From NCBI RefSeq assembly GCF_030269665.1, contig NZ_BSTS01000004.1, forward strand, positions 248,001 to 312,000: DNA of 64,000 bases, given 5' to 3'. Shown here in pieces: positions 17,864 to 25,911 of this stretch. The translations under genes and the position numbers were made by a program. The DNA is from Actinomycetospora sp. NBRC 106375. Lineage in GTDB: Bacteria > Actinomycetota > Actinomycetes > Mycobacteriales > Pseudonocardiaceae. The notes under the pieces were generated by a model. That model ran no database searches. It saw only the letters and a list, made by a program, of their open reading frames with translations, and was not told the origin of the DNA. The first letter of the stretch is position 1, and each line of letters begins with the position of its first letter.

Positions 17864-18190
17864 TCAGCCCTCGCGGAGCAGCCGCAACGACGGCGCGGGC
17901 ACCGAGGCGTCCTCGACGGGCTCGCCGTCGTGGACCAGGCGCAGCCCCGGCCCGCCGGGCTCCGACGGCGCGACACCCTGGTCGATCACCGTCAGGGCCT
18001 CGACGAGGCAGTGCAGCAGCCCCTCGCGCGGGACGGTGCGGGAGATCCACACCTGCCGGGTGTCCGCGTCGGCCACCCAGGCCGTCCGCCCGTCGAGCGG
18101 GACCCAGTAGACGCTGACACCGGCCTCCGCGAGCAGCGGCAGGGCGGCGAGGGGTTCGGGCTCGGGTGCGGACGGTGATGACCCGGTCAT
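17864..18190 (-). CDS. Hypothetical protein, 108 residues
   Basis: No confident family. The middle reads VSVYWVPLDGRTAWVADADTRQVWISR, then REGLLHCLVEALTVI. This recalls small actinobacterial proteins in which a helix with HELVH follows such strands, but the metal-binding HExxH is not present. No signal peptide or membrane helix is seen. The reading frame fits the convergent spacing to the upstream membrane protein gene (10 bp) and has plausible codon use. Confidence 0.5.
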   Translation of the reverse strand: MTGSSPSAPEPEPLAALPLLAEAGVSVYWVPLDGRTAWVADADTRQVWISRTVPREGLLHCLVEALTVIDQGVAPSEPGGPGLRLVHDGEPVEDASVPAPSLRLLREG

Positions 18191-18288
18191 GCAGGGTCAA
18201 ACGAGTTGATCACGAAACCGGATCGGAAGTGGGTACAGACGGCCCGCTCTGTCTCAGCAGCTGACGGAAAGGGCTCGGCGGATCGGAG

Positions 18289-19125
18289 TCATGCCGTGAC
18301 CGGAGAGGACGCGGCGAGGCGGGCGAGGACCGGGCGCAGGAGCGCGGCGAGCTCCTGGGGGTGGGTGGACTGGGGGACGTGCGCGCCGGGCGCCTCGGTG
18401 AGGGGCACGCCGAGACCGTCGGCCGCCCACTGCGACGCCTCCCAGAACCAGTGGCGGGGCGACGCAGGGTCGCGGTTCTCGGCGCCGGAGGCCACGACGC
18501 ACGGGATCCGGACGCCGGCGAGCTGGTCACGGGTGGGCACGTAGCTCATGATCGGCTCCAGCTCGATCCCGAACAGGACCTCGCCGTTACCGAGCATCCG
18601 GTCGCGCAGCGCGGGCTCGAAGGACTCGTAGACCTCGTCCCCGCACACCCATCGCAGGAACAGTTCCGTCGCCCGCGCCGGCCCACCCTGGGCCATCCCG
18701 TCGGCGATCAGCTGCTGGAGGCCGGCGACGACCTCGTCCCCGTGCGACGTCATCCCGGCGAAGGGAGGCTCGTGGAGCACGGCACCGCGCAGCAGGTCGG
18801 GGCGCCGGACGACGAGATCGGTGAGGATCATCGCGCCGGCGCTGTTGCCGTACGCGACGGCGGGCGTGAGCTCGAGCCCTTCGAGCAGCGCGGCGGCGTC
18901 GTCGGCCTGCTCGGTGATCGATGCCCTCGCGTAGTTCTCGGGCCGCGGGCTGCGCGAGTTCGCGCGACGGTCGTAGCTGATGACGGTGTACTCGCCGGCC
19001 AGGGCGTCGGCGACGTCGGTCCAGTGACCGGCGTCCCCCGTAGCCCCCGAGATGAACAGCAGCGGCGGTCCGTCACCCCGCCGCTCGTAGTAGAGCGTGG
19101 TCCCGTTGACGTCGATGGTCGCCAT
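18289..19125 (-). CDS. Alpha/beta hydrolase
   Basis: A 278-residue alpha/beta-hydrolase. The oxyanion region is PPLLFISGATGDAGHW, then VISYDRRANSRSPRP. The nucleophile elbow is AYGNSAGAMILTDL (Ser about residue 95), the cap region follows, and the catalytic His is in EAPGAHVPQSTHP. The sequence resembles small esterase/peroxidase-like hydrolases; the substrate is unknown. The 188 bp upstream to the mftC stop hold no gene. It probably forms its own transcription unit. Confidence 0.8.
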   Translation of the reverse strand: MATIDVNGTTLYYERRGDGPPLLFISGATGDAGHWTDVADALAGEYTVISYDRRANSRSPRPENYARASITEQADDAAALLEGLELTPAVAYGNSAGAMILTDLVVRRPDLLRGAVLHEPPFAGMTSHGDEVVAGLQQLIADGMAQGGPARATELFLRWVCGDEVYESFEPALRDRMLGNGEVLFGIELEPIMSYVPTRDQLAGVRIPCVVASGAENRDPASPRHWFWEASQWAADGLGVPLTEAPGAHVPQSTHPQELAALLRPVLARLAASSPVTA

Positions 19126-19313
19126 GCCGCGAGGCTGACGGCCCCCCGGACGCCGAGGAACCGCCGTGCGGGAACTGCGTACGTCCCCCGTGGGGACTCA
19201 CCCCGGTGCCGCGAGAATCGCCCGCGGCACCGAGGGAGAATCAGCCGGCCCACCTCCGGCGAGGGTGCACGGCCGCGACGGAGGAGCGGTCCGTGTGCCC
19301 TCGCTCCGGAGGT

Positions 19314-20528
19314 TCAGCCCACTCGGATGCCGGCGGGCAGGCGCGTGCCCTCGCCGGCCAAGGGGTCGGAGTCGCAGGCCCGGTCGGGCCGCCGCACCGA
19401 GAGCGTCAGCGGCACCGGTTCGCCGCGGTCACGAGGCTTCGTCCTGTGCGAGTGGTCCAGCGACGGCTTGGGGACGACGGTGTCCATCTCCAGCTTGGCC
19501 AGCTCGCGCTCGCCGTTGCCGAGCACGCACTCCGGGTCGGGCCCGTCGAGCGGCAGGCCGGTGAAGAACTTCGCCGCCATGCAGCCGCCCTGGCAGGCGT
19601 CGTAGTGCGAGCACTTGGTGCACGCCCCGCCGGACTGCGGCCCGCGCAGCTCTGCGAAGAGCGCCGAGTCCTGCCACACCGTCTCGAACCCGCCCTCGGA
19701 CCGGACGTTGCCGGCGAGGAACTGCTCGTGGATCGCGAACGGGCAGGCGTAGACGTCCCCGACCGGGTCGATCAGGCACACCACGCGGCCCGCGCCGCAG
19801 AGGTTGAGGCCCGGCAGCTCCTGGCCGAACGCGGACAGGTGGAAGAACGAGTCGCCGGTGAGGACGTCCTCGCCGCGGGCGACCAGCCAGTCGTAGAGCT
19901 GGCGCTGCTGCTCGCGGGTCGGGTGCAGCTCGTCCCACGAGTCGGCGCCGCGGCCTGACGGGCGGAAGCGCGTGATCCGCAGCTGCGCGCCGTACTTGTC
20001 CGCGATCGCCTTGAACTCGTCGAGCTGGTCGACGTTGTGGCGCGTCACGACCACGCTGATCTTGAACTGGCCGAAGCCCGCCTCGTGCAGGTTCTCCATC
20101 GCGCGGATCGCGGTGTCGTACGACCCGGGGCCGCGGACGTGGTCGTTGACCTCGGCCGTCGCGCCGTCGAGGGAGATCTGGACGTCGACGTAGTCGGTCG
20201 CGGCCAGCTGCGCGGCCCGGGCCTTGTCGATCTTGACGCCGTTGGTCGAGAACTTGACCCCGACGTCGTGGGCGATCGCGTAGTCCAGCAGCTCCCAGAA
20301 GTCGCTGCGCACCGTCGGCTCGCCGCCGCCGATGTTGACGTAGAAGACCTGCATCCGCTGCAGCTCGTCGATGACGGCCTTGGCCTCGTCGGTCGAGAGC
20401 TCGTTCGGATCGCGGCGGCCGGAGCTGGACAGGCAGTGCACGCAGGAGAGGTTGCAGGCGTAGGTGAGCTCCCAGGTCAGGCAGATCGGGGAGTTCAGGC
20501 CTTCGACGAAGTGGTCGACGAGTTTCAT
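19314..20528 (-). CDS. mftC: Mycofactocin radical SAM maturase MftC
   Basis: A 404-residue radical SAM/SPASM enzyme that oxidatively decarboxylates the MftA C-terminal Tyr and forms the C-C crosslink to Val. The SAM cluster motif is TYACNLSCVHCLSS (CxxxCxxC). The domain continues with VNIGGGEPTVRSDFW and STNGVKIDKARAAQ. SPASM cysteines lie in NLCGAGRVVCLIDPVGDVYACPF and CTKCSHYDACQGGCMAAKF. The last ~50 residues form a Pro/Arg-rich tail. ATG at 20528 overlaps the mftB stop (ATGA). Order mftA-mftB-mftC is canonical; mftD does not follow downstream here. Confidence 0.95.
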   Translation of the reverse strand: MKLVDHFVEGLNSPICLTWELTYACNLSCVHCLSSSGRRDPNELSTDEAKAVIDELQRMQVFYVNIGGGEPTVRSDFWELLDYAIAHDVGVKFSTNGVKIDKARAAQLAATDYVDVQISLDGATAEVNDHVRGPGSYDTAIRAMENLHEAGFGQFKISVVVTRHNVDQLDEFKAIADKYGAQLRITRFRPSGRGADSWDELHPTREQQRQLYDWLVARGEDVLTGDSFFHLSAFGQELPGLNLCGAGRVVCLIDPVGDVYACPFAIHEQFLAGNVRSEGGFETVWQDSALFAELRGPQSGGACTKCSHYDACQGGCMAAKFFTGLPLDGPDPECVLGNGERELAKLEMDTVVPKPSLDHSHRTKPRDRGEPVPLTLSVRRPDRACDSDPLAGEGTRLPAGIRVG

Positions 20529-20851
20529 GCGGTGGTGTCCCGTCGTTGGATCGTGCCTGCCTGCGCGAGGCCGGCCAGGGCCTTGAGGTACTGCTCCCGC
20601 TGGTGTGCAGGAACCTCGGCGGCCTCGAGGGCGCCGTGGACGTCGGGGTGGTCGGCCAGCGACTCGACGGCCCGGACGAGCGGCCGGGTCTTGAGGAACG
20701 ACAGCCGCCGGGTGTGGAAGTCGTAGACGAGGGCGCCGAAGGACTCCGGGCGCACCGACACCGAACCGGAGATCCGGTACGGGAGGTCGGCGTCGAAGTC
20801 GTCGACGCCGGCGGGAGCCGTCGGTCCGGCCCCCGCCGCCGTCGTCGACAT
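20525..20851 (-). CDS. mftB: Mycofactocin precursor-binding chaperone MftB
   Basis: A 108-residue RiPP recognition element protein that binds the MftA leader and delivers it to MftC. The core YRISGSVSVRPESFGALVYD and RRLSFLKTRPLVRAVESLAD fits the PqqD-like winged-helix fold. It starts at an ATG sharing one base with the mftA stop and ends overlapping mftC, so all three genes are translationally coupled. Confidence 0.93.
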   Translation of the reverse strand: MSTTAAGAGPTAPAGVDDFDADLPYRISGSVSVRPESFGALVYDFHTRRLSFLKTRPLVRAVESLADHPDVHGALEAAEVPAHQREQYLKALAGLAQAGTIQRRDTTA

Positions 20852-20925
20852 CAGTAGACGCCGCACATGCCGTCGATCGAGACCTCTTCCACGAGGGTCT
20901 CCTCGACGAGCTCGTTCTCGTCCAT
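20851..20925 (-). CDS. mftA: Mycofactocin precursor peptide MftA
   Basis: A 24-residue precursor. It is Glu/Asp-rich in the leader part and ends with the diagnostic IDGMCGVY, whose last two residues (Val-Tyr) become the redox cofactor core. The leader VEETLVEEVSIDG is the expected MftB-binding segment. It is shorter than many MftA peptides (about 30 residues), but nothing essential is missing. It lies divergently from mftR across a 145-bp intergenic region. Confidence 0.95.
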   Translation of the reverse strand: MDENELVEETLVEEVSIDGMCGVY

Positions 20926-20963
20926 CCCGTCCTCCTCACCACCGGGTGCCTCGGGCGCTGGGA

Positions 20964-20969
20964 ACGCTA
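20964..20969 (-). promoter_or_regulatory. Candidate -10 box (TAGCGT) for mftABC
   Basis: TAGCGT on the minus strand within GCTTAGCGTT, 39 bp upstream of the mftA start. The same CTTAGCGT appears upstream of the methanol dehydrogenase gene. Confidence 0.4.
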
Positions 20970-20972
20970 AGC

Positions 20973-20985
20973 GGCACTCGGTGCC
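20973..20985. promoter_or_regulatory. Candidate MftR operator palindrome
   Basis: Perfect GGCAC-TCG-GTGCC palindrome directly upstream of the putative mftA -10 box, where a bound repressor would block RNA polymerase. A second small palindrome (GGGTG..CACCC, 21003-21017) lies closer to mftR. Both are in the mftA-mftR divergent region; the assignment to MftR is inference. Confidence 0.4.
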
Positions 20986-21070
20986 ACCACCAGACACGGA
21001 CCGGGTGGGAAACACCCCTCCGTTCAGCGGGGACGGCGGGCCCCTCCCCGTGGTAGAGGATGCTGAGGTG

Positions 21071-21658
21071 GTGACGACGAGAAGTGCGCGCCGGGTGCCC
21101 GTGGCCCAGCGCCTCGAGCACGTCGCCCTCGAGCTGTTCGCGGCCCAGGGCTTCGACGAGACCACGGTCGACGAGCTCGCCGTCGCGGGCGGCGTCGGGC
21201 GACGGACGTTCTTCCGGTACTTCCCGACCAAGCTCGACGTCGTGCTCGGCGAGCTGGACGAAGGGCTGGCCGGGCTCGTCGTCTCGCTGGCCGACCAGGA
21301 CGGCGACGACCCCGTGGCCGCGGCCCGCGCCGCCTTCCTCGCCGTGAACCGCTACGCCGACGCCGAGCTGCCCGCGCTGCGCCGGCGTCTCGGGCTGATC
21401 GAGGAGGTGCCCGAGCTCGCCGCGCGGGCGACGGTGCGCTACCGCGACTGGGAGAGTGCGGTCGCCGCGGACGCCGCGCGCCGCTGGGGGGACGATCCCG
21501 GGTCGCTGCGCGCGCAGGTCTTCGGCCGGGCCGTCGTGGCCTCGATGCGCGCGGTGTTCAGCGCGTGGCACGGGCGCGCGGACGCCGACGGCGCGGTGCT
21601 CGGTGTCCTCGTCGAGGAGGCGTTCGACCAGCTCGGGCGGGGGTTCGCGACCCGGTGA
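21071..21658 (+). CDS. mftR: TetR-family mycofactocin regulator MftR
   Basis: A 195-residue TetR regulator. The HTH reads QRLEHVALELFAAQGFDETTV and GGVGRRTFFRYFPTKLDVV, including the RTFFRYF form usual in MftR proteins. The C-terminal ligand domain has WESAVAADAARRWG. MftR represses mft genes and is released by acyl-CoA in mycobacteria. Two adjacent in-frame GTGs (21068, 21071) are possible starts. The stop overlaps the GntR gene start by GTGA. Confidence 0.88.
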   Translation: MTTRSARRVPVAQRLEHVALELFAAQGFDETTVDELAVAGGVGRRTFFRYFPTKLDVVLGELDEGLAGLVVSLADQDGDDPVAAARAAFLAVNRYADAELPALRRRLGLIEEVPELAARATVRYRDWESAVAADAARRWGDDPGSLRAQVFGRAVVASMRAVFSAWHGRADADGAVLGVLVEEAFDQLGRGFATR

Positions 21659-22026
21659 GCGCGCCCGAGGACCTCATCGACCTCGACCCAGACTCCCCCG
21701 ACCCGCCGTACGAGCAGCTCCGCGCCCGCGTCACCGAGCTCGCCCGCACCGGTGCCCTCGCCCCGCACACGCGCCTGCCCGCCGTGCGCCGGCTCGCGAC
21801 CGACCTGAACCTCGCCGCCGGCACCGTCGCCCGCGCCTACCGCGAGCTCGAGGCCGCGGGCGTCGTCGAGACCCGGGGGCGGCTGGGCACGTTCGTCGTC
21901 GGCGCCGAGACCGCGGCCGATCCGGCGCGCGAGCTCGCCGCGGAGTACGCGCGCCGCGTCACCGCGCTCGGCATCTCCCGGGAGCGCGCCCTCGACCTCG
22001 CCCGCGCCGCTCTCGCCGAGACGTAG
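21655..22026 (+). CDS. GntR-family regulator, YtrA-like short form
   Basis: A 123-residue regulator made of the GntR winged HTH (PPYEQLRARVTELARTGAL, RLPAVRRLATDLNLAAGTV, ARAYRELEAAGVVETRGRLG) plus a short helical C-terminus, as in the YtrA subfamily. It lacks an effector-binding domain. It is coupled to mftR by a 4-bp overlap, so the two regulators are made together. The targets are not visible. Confidence 0.85.
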   Translation: MSAPEDLIDLDPDSPDPPYEQLRARVTELARTGALAPHTRLPAVRRLATDLNLAAGTVARAYRELEAAGVVETRGRLGTFVVGAETAADPARELAAEYARRVTALGISRERALDLARAALAET

Positions 22027-22040
22027 CGCGCCAGCGCCCC

Positions 22041-22198
22041 GTGATCAGGAGCGCACCATCCACCTCGCGCGGCGGCCTGAGGTGCACAGGTTGCTCCTGA
22101 TCTCCGGGCGGGGCGGGCGACCCCGCGGCGTCCGGTGATCAGGAGCGCGTCACACACCTCTCTGGGCACGCGGGCGTGCACGACGTACTCCTGATCTC
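22041..22198. repeat. Palindromic family D, two tandem copies
   Basis: Two inverted repeats in a row. The first has GATCAGGAGC (22043-22052) and GCTCCTGATC (22093-22102). The second has GATCAGGAGC (22137-22146) and ACTCCTGATC (22187-22196). Both have about 40 bp between arms, and the interior shares CACCT..GTGCAC elements. They fill the gap between convergent GntR and SDR genes, where they may terminate transcription from both sides. Confidence 0.82.
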
Positions 22199-22223
22199 GG
22201 CAGGTGCCCTCCCGATCGGCGCC

Positions 22224-23027
22224 TCACCACGGCACCTCGGCACGGTCCTCCCACAGTCGCCCGGTGGGCACCGGGTCGGACGGGGTCGAGGCGCGCGTCG
22301 CGAGCCAGATCGCCGTGTCCGCGCCCTGGTCGACCGATCGGGGCGCGTCGGGCCCGCCCATGTCGGTGCGGCAGTGGCCGGGGCAGGTGGCGTCGACGAG
22401 GACGCCGCGACGGCCGAGGGCGAGCTCGTGGGCGAGGGTCCGGGTCAGCGCGTTGAGCCCGGCCTTCGCGACGCGGTACGGGGCGAGGCCGCCGGCCGTG
22501 CCCGGACCGGTCATGCGCCCCAGGCAGGCGGTCAGGTTGACCACGCGGCCCCACCGCCGCGCCGCCATCCCCGGCACGAGGGCGGAGACCAGCGCGAAGG
22601 GGGCGTCGAGGTCGACGGCGCGCACGTCGCGCCACTCCGCGAGGGTCGCGTCGAGGGTCTTCGACCGCCGCGAGCTCATCACCGCCGCGGCGTTGACCAG
22701 GATGTCGACCTCGAGGCCCTCCACCCGGGCGGCGATGCCGTCGACGTCGGCGAGGTCGTGCACGAGCGCCCTCCCACCGAACGACCCCACGGCCTCCTCC
22801 AACGCCGCGGCGTCCCGCGACATCCCGATCACCGACGCCCCGGCGCCGGCCAGGCCCGCGGCGATCGCGCGCCCGAGCCCCCGGCTCGCGCCGGTCACGA
22901 GGGCGGTGCGTCCGGCGAGGGCAGTGCGTCCAGCGAGGGCGGTGTCTGAAGGGAGATCCGTGCGTCCGGCGAGGTCGGCGGGGCCGTCGGTCACCCGCCC
23001 GTGGTTCCCGCCGATCGCCCCTTCCAT
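22224..23027 (-). CDS. Short-chain dehydrogenase/reductase with altered catalytic site
   Basis: A 267-residue SDR. The Rossmann motif is TALVTGASRGLGRAIA, followed by LVHDLADVDG, VDILVNAAAVM (NAAA replacing NNAG), and the active-site pair APYRVAKAGLNAL (YxxxK). The usual Ser-Ser before the active site is replaced: VVNLTACLGRM where relatives have NVSSGxG. The first ~40 residues contain degenerate AGRTAL repeats that come from an 18-bp tandem DNA repeat (22899-22980). AAGGGGCGG precedes the ATG at 23027. Upstream is the divergent methanol dehydrogenase gene. Mycofactocin-dependent SDRs exist, but this one lacks clear diagnostic insertions. Confidence 0.8.
   Translation of the reverse strand: MEGAIGGNHGRVTDGPADLAGRTDLPSDTALAGRTALAGRTALVTGASRGLGRAIAAGLAGAGASVIGMSRDAAALEEAVGSFGGRALVHDLADVDGIAARVEGLEVDILVNAAAVMSSRRSKTLDATLAEWRDVRAVDLDAPFALVSALVPGMAARRWGRVVNLTACLGRMTGPGTAGGLAPYRVAKAGLNALTRTLAHELALGRRGVLVDATCPGHCRTDMGGPDAPRSVDQGADTAIWLATRASTPSDPVPTGRLWEDRAEVPW
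22899..22980. repeat. Degenerate 18-bp tandem repeat in the SDR 5' region
   Basis: About four copies of a unit like GCGAGGGCGGTGCGTCCG, read on the minus strand as repeated AGRTAL residues before the nucleotide-binding motif. The repeat keeps the frame except for a diverged third unit. Confidence 0.7.
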
Positions 23028-23178
23028 CCGCCCCTTTTATCGCATATCAATGGCAACAACCCACCATGAGCAACGCGGCAGGATGGCCAGCAGGAAACCT
23101 GTCCGAAGGTCCAGGACGGGCACCGTCGCCGTGGTCGGGATCACCGCATGCCTCTGTTCCGGTGACCGGCGCCACGCT

Positions 23179-23184
23179 TAGCGT
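23179..23184 (+). promoter_or_regulatory. Candidate -10 box (TAGCGT) for methanol dehydrogenase
   Basis: TAGCGT within ACGCTTAGCGTCGCG, 67 bp upstream of the methanol dehydrogenase start, in a 224-bp divergent intergenic region. It matches the mftA promoter box CTTAGCGT. The AT-rich patch TTTTATCGCATATCAATGGC (23035-23054) may serve the SDR side. Confidence 0.4.
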
Positions 23185-23251
23185 CGCGCCGGATCCCGAG
23201 GGGACCGTCATGAGCGACGGTCCCTCGGTTGGACCCGACGAGAGGACAGCC

Positions 23252-24544
23252 ATGCAGGTTGACGAGCTGCTCAAGCCGTTCCCGATCAAGGAGTTCCACC
23301 CCTTCCCGCGGGCGCTCCTCGGGCCCGGCTCGCACGAGATGATCGGGCCGGAGGCGCTGAAGCTCGGCTTCAAGAAGACCCTGATCATGACGTCGGGCCT
23401 GCGCGGCACCGACATCGTGCACAAGATCAGCGAGTCCATGAAGTACCACGGGATCGACACCGTCATCTACGACAAGGTCGAGTCGAATCCCAAGGACTAC
23501 AACTCGATGGACGCCGTGAAGATGTACCAGGAGAACTCCTGTGACAGCTTCGTGTCCATCGGTGGCGGCTCCTCGCACGACGCCTGCAAGGGCGCCCGCG
23601 TCTCGGTGGCCCACGACGGCCGCAACGTCAACGAGTTCGAGGGCTTCAACAAGTCCGAGAACCCGAAGAACCCGCCGCACATCGCGGTGTCGACCACGGC
23701 CGGCACGGGCTCGGAGACGTCCTGGGCCTACGTCATCACCGACACCACGACGGACCCGAACAACCCGCACAAGTACGTCGCGTTCGACGACGCGTCGGTG
23801 ACCACGCTGGCCATCGACGACCCGGTGCTCTACTACGACTGCCCGATCGACTTCACCGCCCAGTGCGGCTTCGACGTCCTCGCGCACGCCTCCGAGCCCT
23901 ACGTCTCGCGCCTGAACTTCGAGCCGAGCCTCGGCAACGCGATCCGCGCCATCGAGCTCACCTCGCAGCACCTGCGCGAGGCCGTGTGGAACGGCCAGGA
24001 CCTGCCCGGCCGCGAGGGCATGATGTACGCGCAGTACATCGCCGCCCAGGCGTTCAACTCCGGTGGCCTCGGGATCATCCACTCGATCTCGCACGCGGTG
24101 TCGGCGTTCTACGACACCCACCACGGCCTGAACAACGCCGTCGCGCTCCCCCGCGTGTGGGCGTTCAACATGCCGGTCGCCTACAAGCGCTTCGCCCGGA
24201 TCGCCGAGGCCATGGGCGTGGACACCACGCACATGACCGACGTCCAGGCCGCCGAGGCCGCGCTCGCCGCGTCCATCCGTCTGCTGCGCGACGTGGGCAT
24301 CCCGGAGAAGTTCACCGACGTCACCCAGGACTCGTACTCGAAGAACCGTCTCGGTCAGGGCCCGACGAAGTTCTACGAGAACGAGAAGACCATCACGGGC
24401 AACGACGCCGACGTGGACCGCATCACCAACCACGTCCTCGGTGACGCCTGCACGCCGGGCAACCCCAAGGAGTGCACGTTCACGACCGTGCGCCCCGTCG
24501 TCGACCACTGCCTCAACGGCGACCTCGACGACCTGCTCAGCTGA
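23252..24544 (+). CDS. mno: NDMA-dependent methanol dehydrogenase (MNO/Mdo type)
   Basis: A 430-residue group III alcohol dehydrogenase. Its start region FPIKEFHPFPRALLGPGSHE matches the actinobacterial methanol:NDMA oxidoreductase family, decameric enzymes with tightly bound NADPH and Zn/Mg. Visible sites are SIGGGSSHDACKG (dinucleotide loop), STTAGTGSETS, and metal ligands in CGFDVLAHASEPYVS (Asp-x3-His), IIHSISHAV and THHGLNNAVALP. In mycobacteria and Amycolatopsis this enzyme needs mycofactocin to reoxidise its bound cofactor. The ATG at 23252 follows GAGAGGACAGCC. MoxR and VWA genes follow. It likely oxidises methanol and formaldehyde. Confidence 0.92.
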   Translation: MQVDELLKPFPIKEFHPFPRALLGPGSHEMIGPEALKLGFKKTLIMTSGLRGTDIVHKISESMKYHGIDTVIYDKVESNPKDYNSMDAVKMYQENSCDSFVSIGGGSSHDACKGARVSVAHDGRNVNEFEGFNKSENPKNPPHIAVSTTAGTGSETSWAYVITDTTTDPNNPHKYVAFDDASVTTLAIDDPVLYYDCPIDFTAQCGFDVLAHASEPYVSRLNFEPSLGNAIRAIELTSQHLREAVWNGQDLPGREGMMYAQYIAAQAFNSGGLGIIHSISHAVSAFYDTHHGLNNAVALPRVWAFNMPVAYKRFARIAEAMGVDTTHMTDVQAAEAALAASIRLLRDVGIPEKFTDVTQDSYSKNRLGQGPTKFYENEKTITGNDADVDRITNHVLGDACTPGNPKECTFTTVRPVVDHCLNGDLDDLLS

Positions 24545-24637
24545 TCGCCGCGCCGGTGCCCGGCGGGTCCGCCTCTGCGCTGGCCCGCCGGGCACCGGTG
24601 TGTTTCCCTCGATCTGCCACTCCAGGAAGGACCCCGC

Positions 24638-25879
24638 GTGACCAGCACGGACACCTCCGCCCCCTTCGGTTCGGTCGAGGAGGTCATCGATGCGCTCGCG
24701 AAGCAGGGGTACATCGCCGACCGGCGCCTGGCCACGACGGTGTTCCTCCTGACGCGCCTCGAGAAGCCGCTGCTGCTCGAGGGGCCCGCCGGCGTCGGCA
24801 AGACGGAACTGGCCAAGATGCTGGCCCTCGCCACGGGCCGGCGCTTCCTGCGGCTGCAGTGCTACGAGGGCCAGGACGAGACCAAGGCCCTCTACGAGTG
24901 GGACTACGGCAAGCAGCTGCTCTACACCCAGATGCTCCGCGAGAAGATCGCCGAGATCGTGCAGGACGCTCCCGACATCAAGACGTCGGTCGAGCGGATC
25001 GCCGCCCAGGACAGCGTCTTCTTCTCCGAGGAGTTCCTCGCCGAGCGGCCCCTGATGGAGGCCATCCGCTCCGACGAGCCCGTCGTGCTGCTGATCGACG
25101 AGGTCGACCGCGCCGACGAGGCCCTCGAGGCGGTGCTCCTGGAGACCCTCGGCGAGTACCAGATCTCCGTGCCCGAGGTCGGCACGTTCGCGGCGCGCAA
25201 CGCGCCCTACGTCATCCTGACCAGCAACAACACGCGTGACCTGGCTGCCGCCCTGAAGCGTCGCTGCCTGCACCTGTTCCTCGACTACCCGAGCGCGGAG
25301 CGCGAGCTGGAGATCGTCCGGTCGAAGGACACCGGTCTGCCCGAGGCCGCCGCCCGCGAGCTGGTCGAGGTGGTCCGCGGACTGCGCGAGCTCGAGCTGC
25401 GCAAGGCCCCGAGCATCTCCGAGACGATCGACTGGGCCCGCACGCTCGCCGTGCTGGGCGTCGACGAGCTCTCGAGCTCGATCCTCTCCGACACCGTCAG
25501 CGTCGTGGTCAAGTACGACAAGGACGTCACCAAGGCCCTCGGCGCGCTGCCGAAGCTGGTCGACCCCAACGCCGAGATCGACGACCACGGTCACGGCCAC
25601 GGCCACGGTCATGGGCACGGCCACGACGAGGGGCACTCCGGCGGACCGGCCCCGACCACGTCGCGCCGCGTGCCCGACGACGACGAGGAGGACGGCCCCG
25701 ACGGGCGCTCCGTGCGGGCCGCGAAGGACCAGGAGGGCCGCCACGTCGGGCACTACGCCGCGGGCGTCGAGCAGAAGGAGAAGGCCCGCAACGGCGAGCT
25801 GGAGCCGGCGAAGCCCCGCAACGTGAGCTCGAGCCAGGGCAGCCGGTCGTTCGGCCTGGGCAAGAAGCGCGCTCTCTAG
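24638..25879 (+). CDS. MoxR-family AAA+ ATPase with His-rich metal-binding segment
   Basis: A 413-residue MoxR ATPase. The AAA core (about 1-300) has Walker A LLEGPAGVGKTELAKM, LQCYEGQDETKALYEWDYGK, Walker B VVLLIDEVDRADE and VILTSNNTRDL with KRRCLHLFL. After the core comes an alternating His-Gly stretch (DDHGHGHGHGHGHGHDEGH, about 312-330), then an acidic and basic tail. MoxR proteins work with VWA partners as chaperones that insert metals or cofactors. Here the partner is the next gene and the probable client is the methanol dehydrogenase just upstream (93 bp). The GTG at 24638 is preceded by AGGAAGG. Confidence 0.88.
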   Translation: MTSTDTSAPFGSVEEVIDALAKQGYIADRRLATTVFLLTRLEKPLLLEGPAGVGKTELAKMLALATGRRFLRLQCYEGQDETKALYEWDYGKQLLYTQMLREKIAEIVQDAPDIKTSVERIAAQDSVFFSEEFLAERPLMEAIRSDEPVVLLIDEVDRADEALEAVLLETLGEYQISVPEVGTFAARNAPYVILTSNNTRDLAAALKRRCLHLFLDYPSAERELEIVRSKDTGLPEAAARELVEVVRGLRELELRKAPSISETIDWARTLAVLGVDELSSSILSDTVSVVVKYDKDVTKALGALPKLVDPNAEIDDHGHGHGHGHGHGHDEGHSGGPAPTTSRRVPDDDEEDGPDGRSVRAAKDQEGRHVGHYAAGVEQKEKARNGELEPAKPRNVSSSQGSRSFGLGKKRAL

Positions 25880-25911
25880 GGACCGGCGAGCACCGAGAGG
25901 AGGCCCCCGGC

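Noticed and set aside
23141-25753. Long minus-strand frame opposite methanol dehydrogenase and MoxR
   Set aside because: No domain is recognisable, composition is that of a shadow frame, and it overlaps two certain genes on the other strand.
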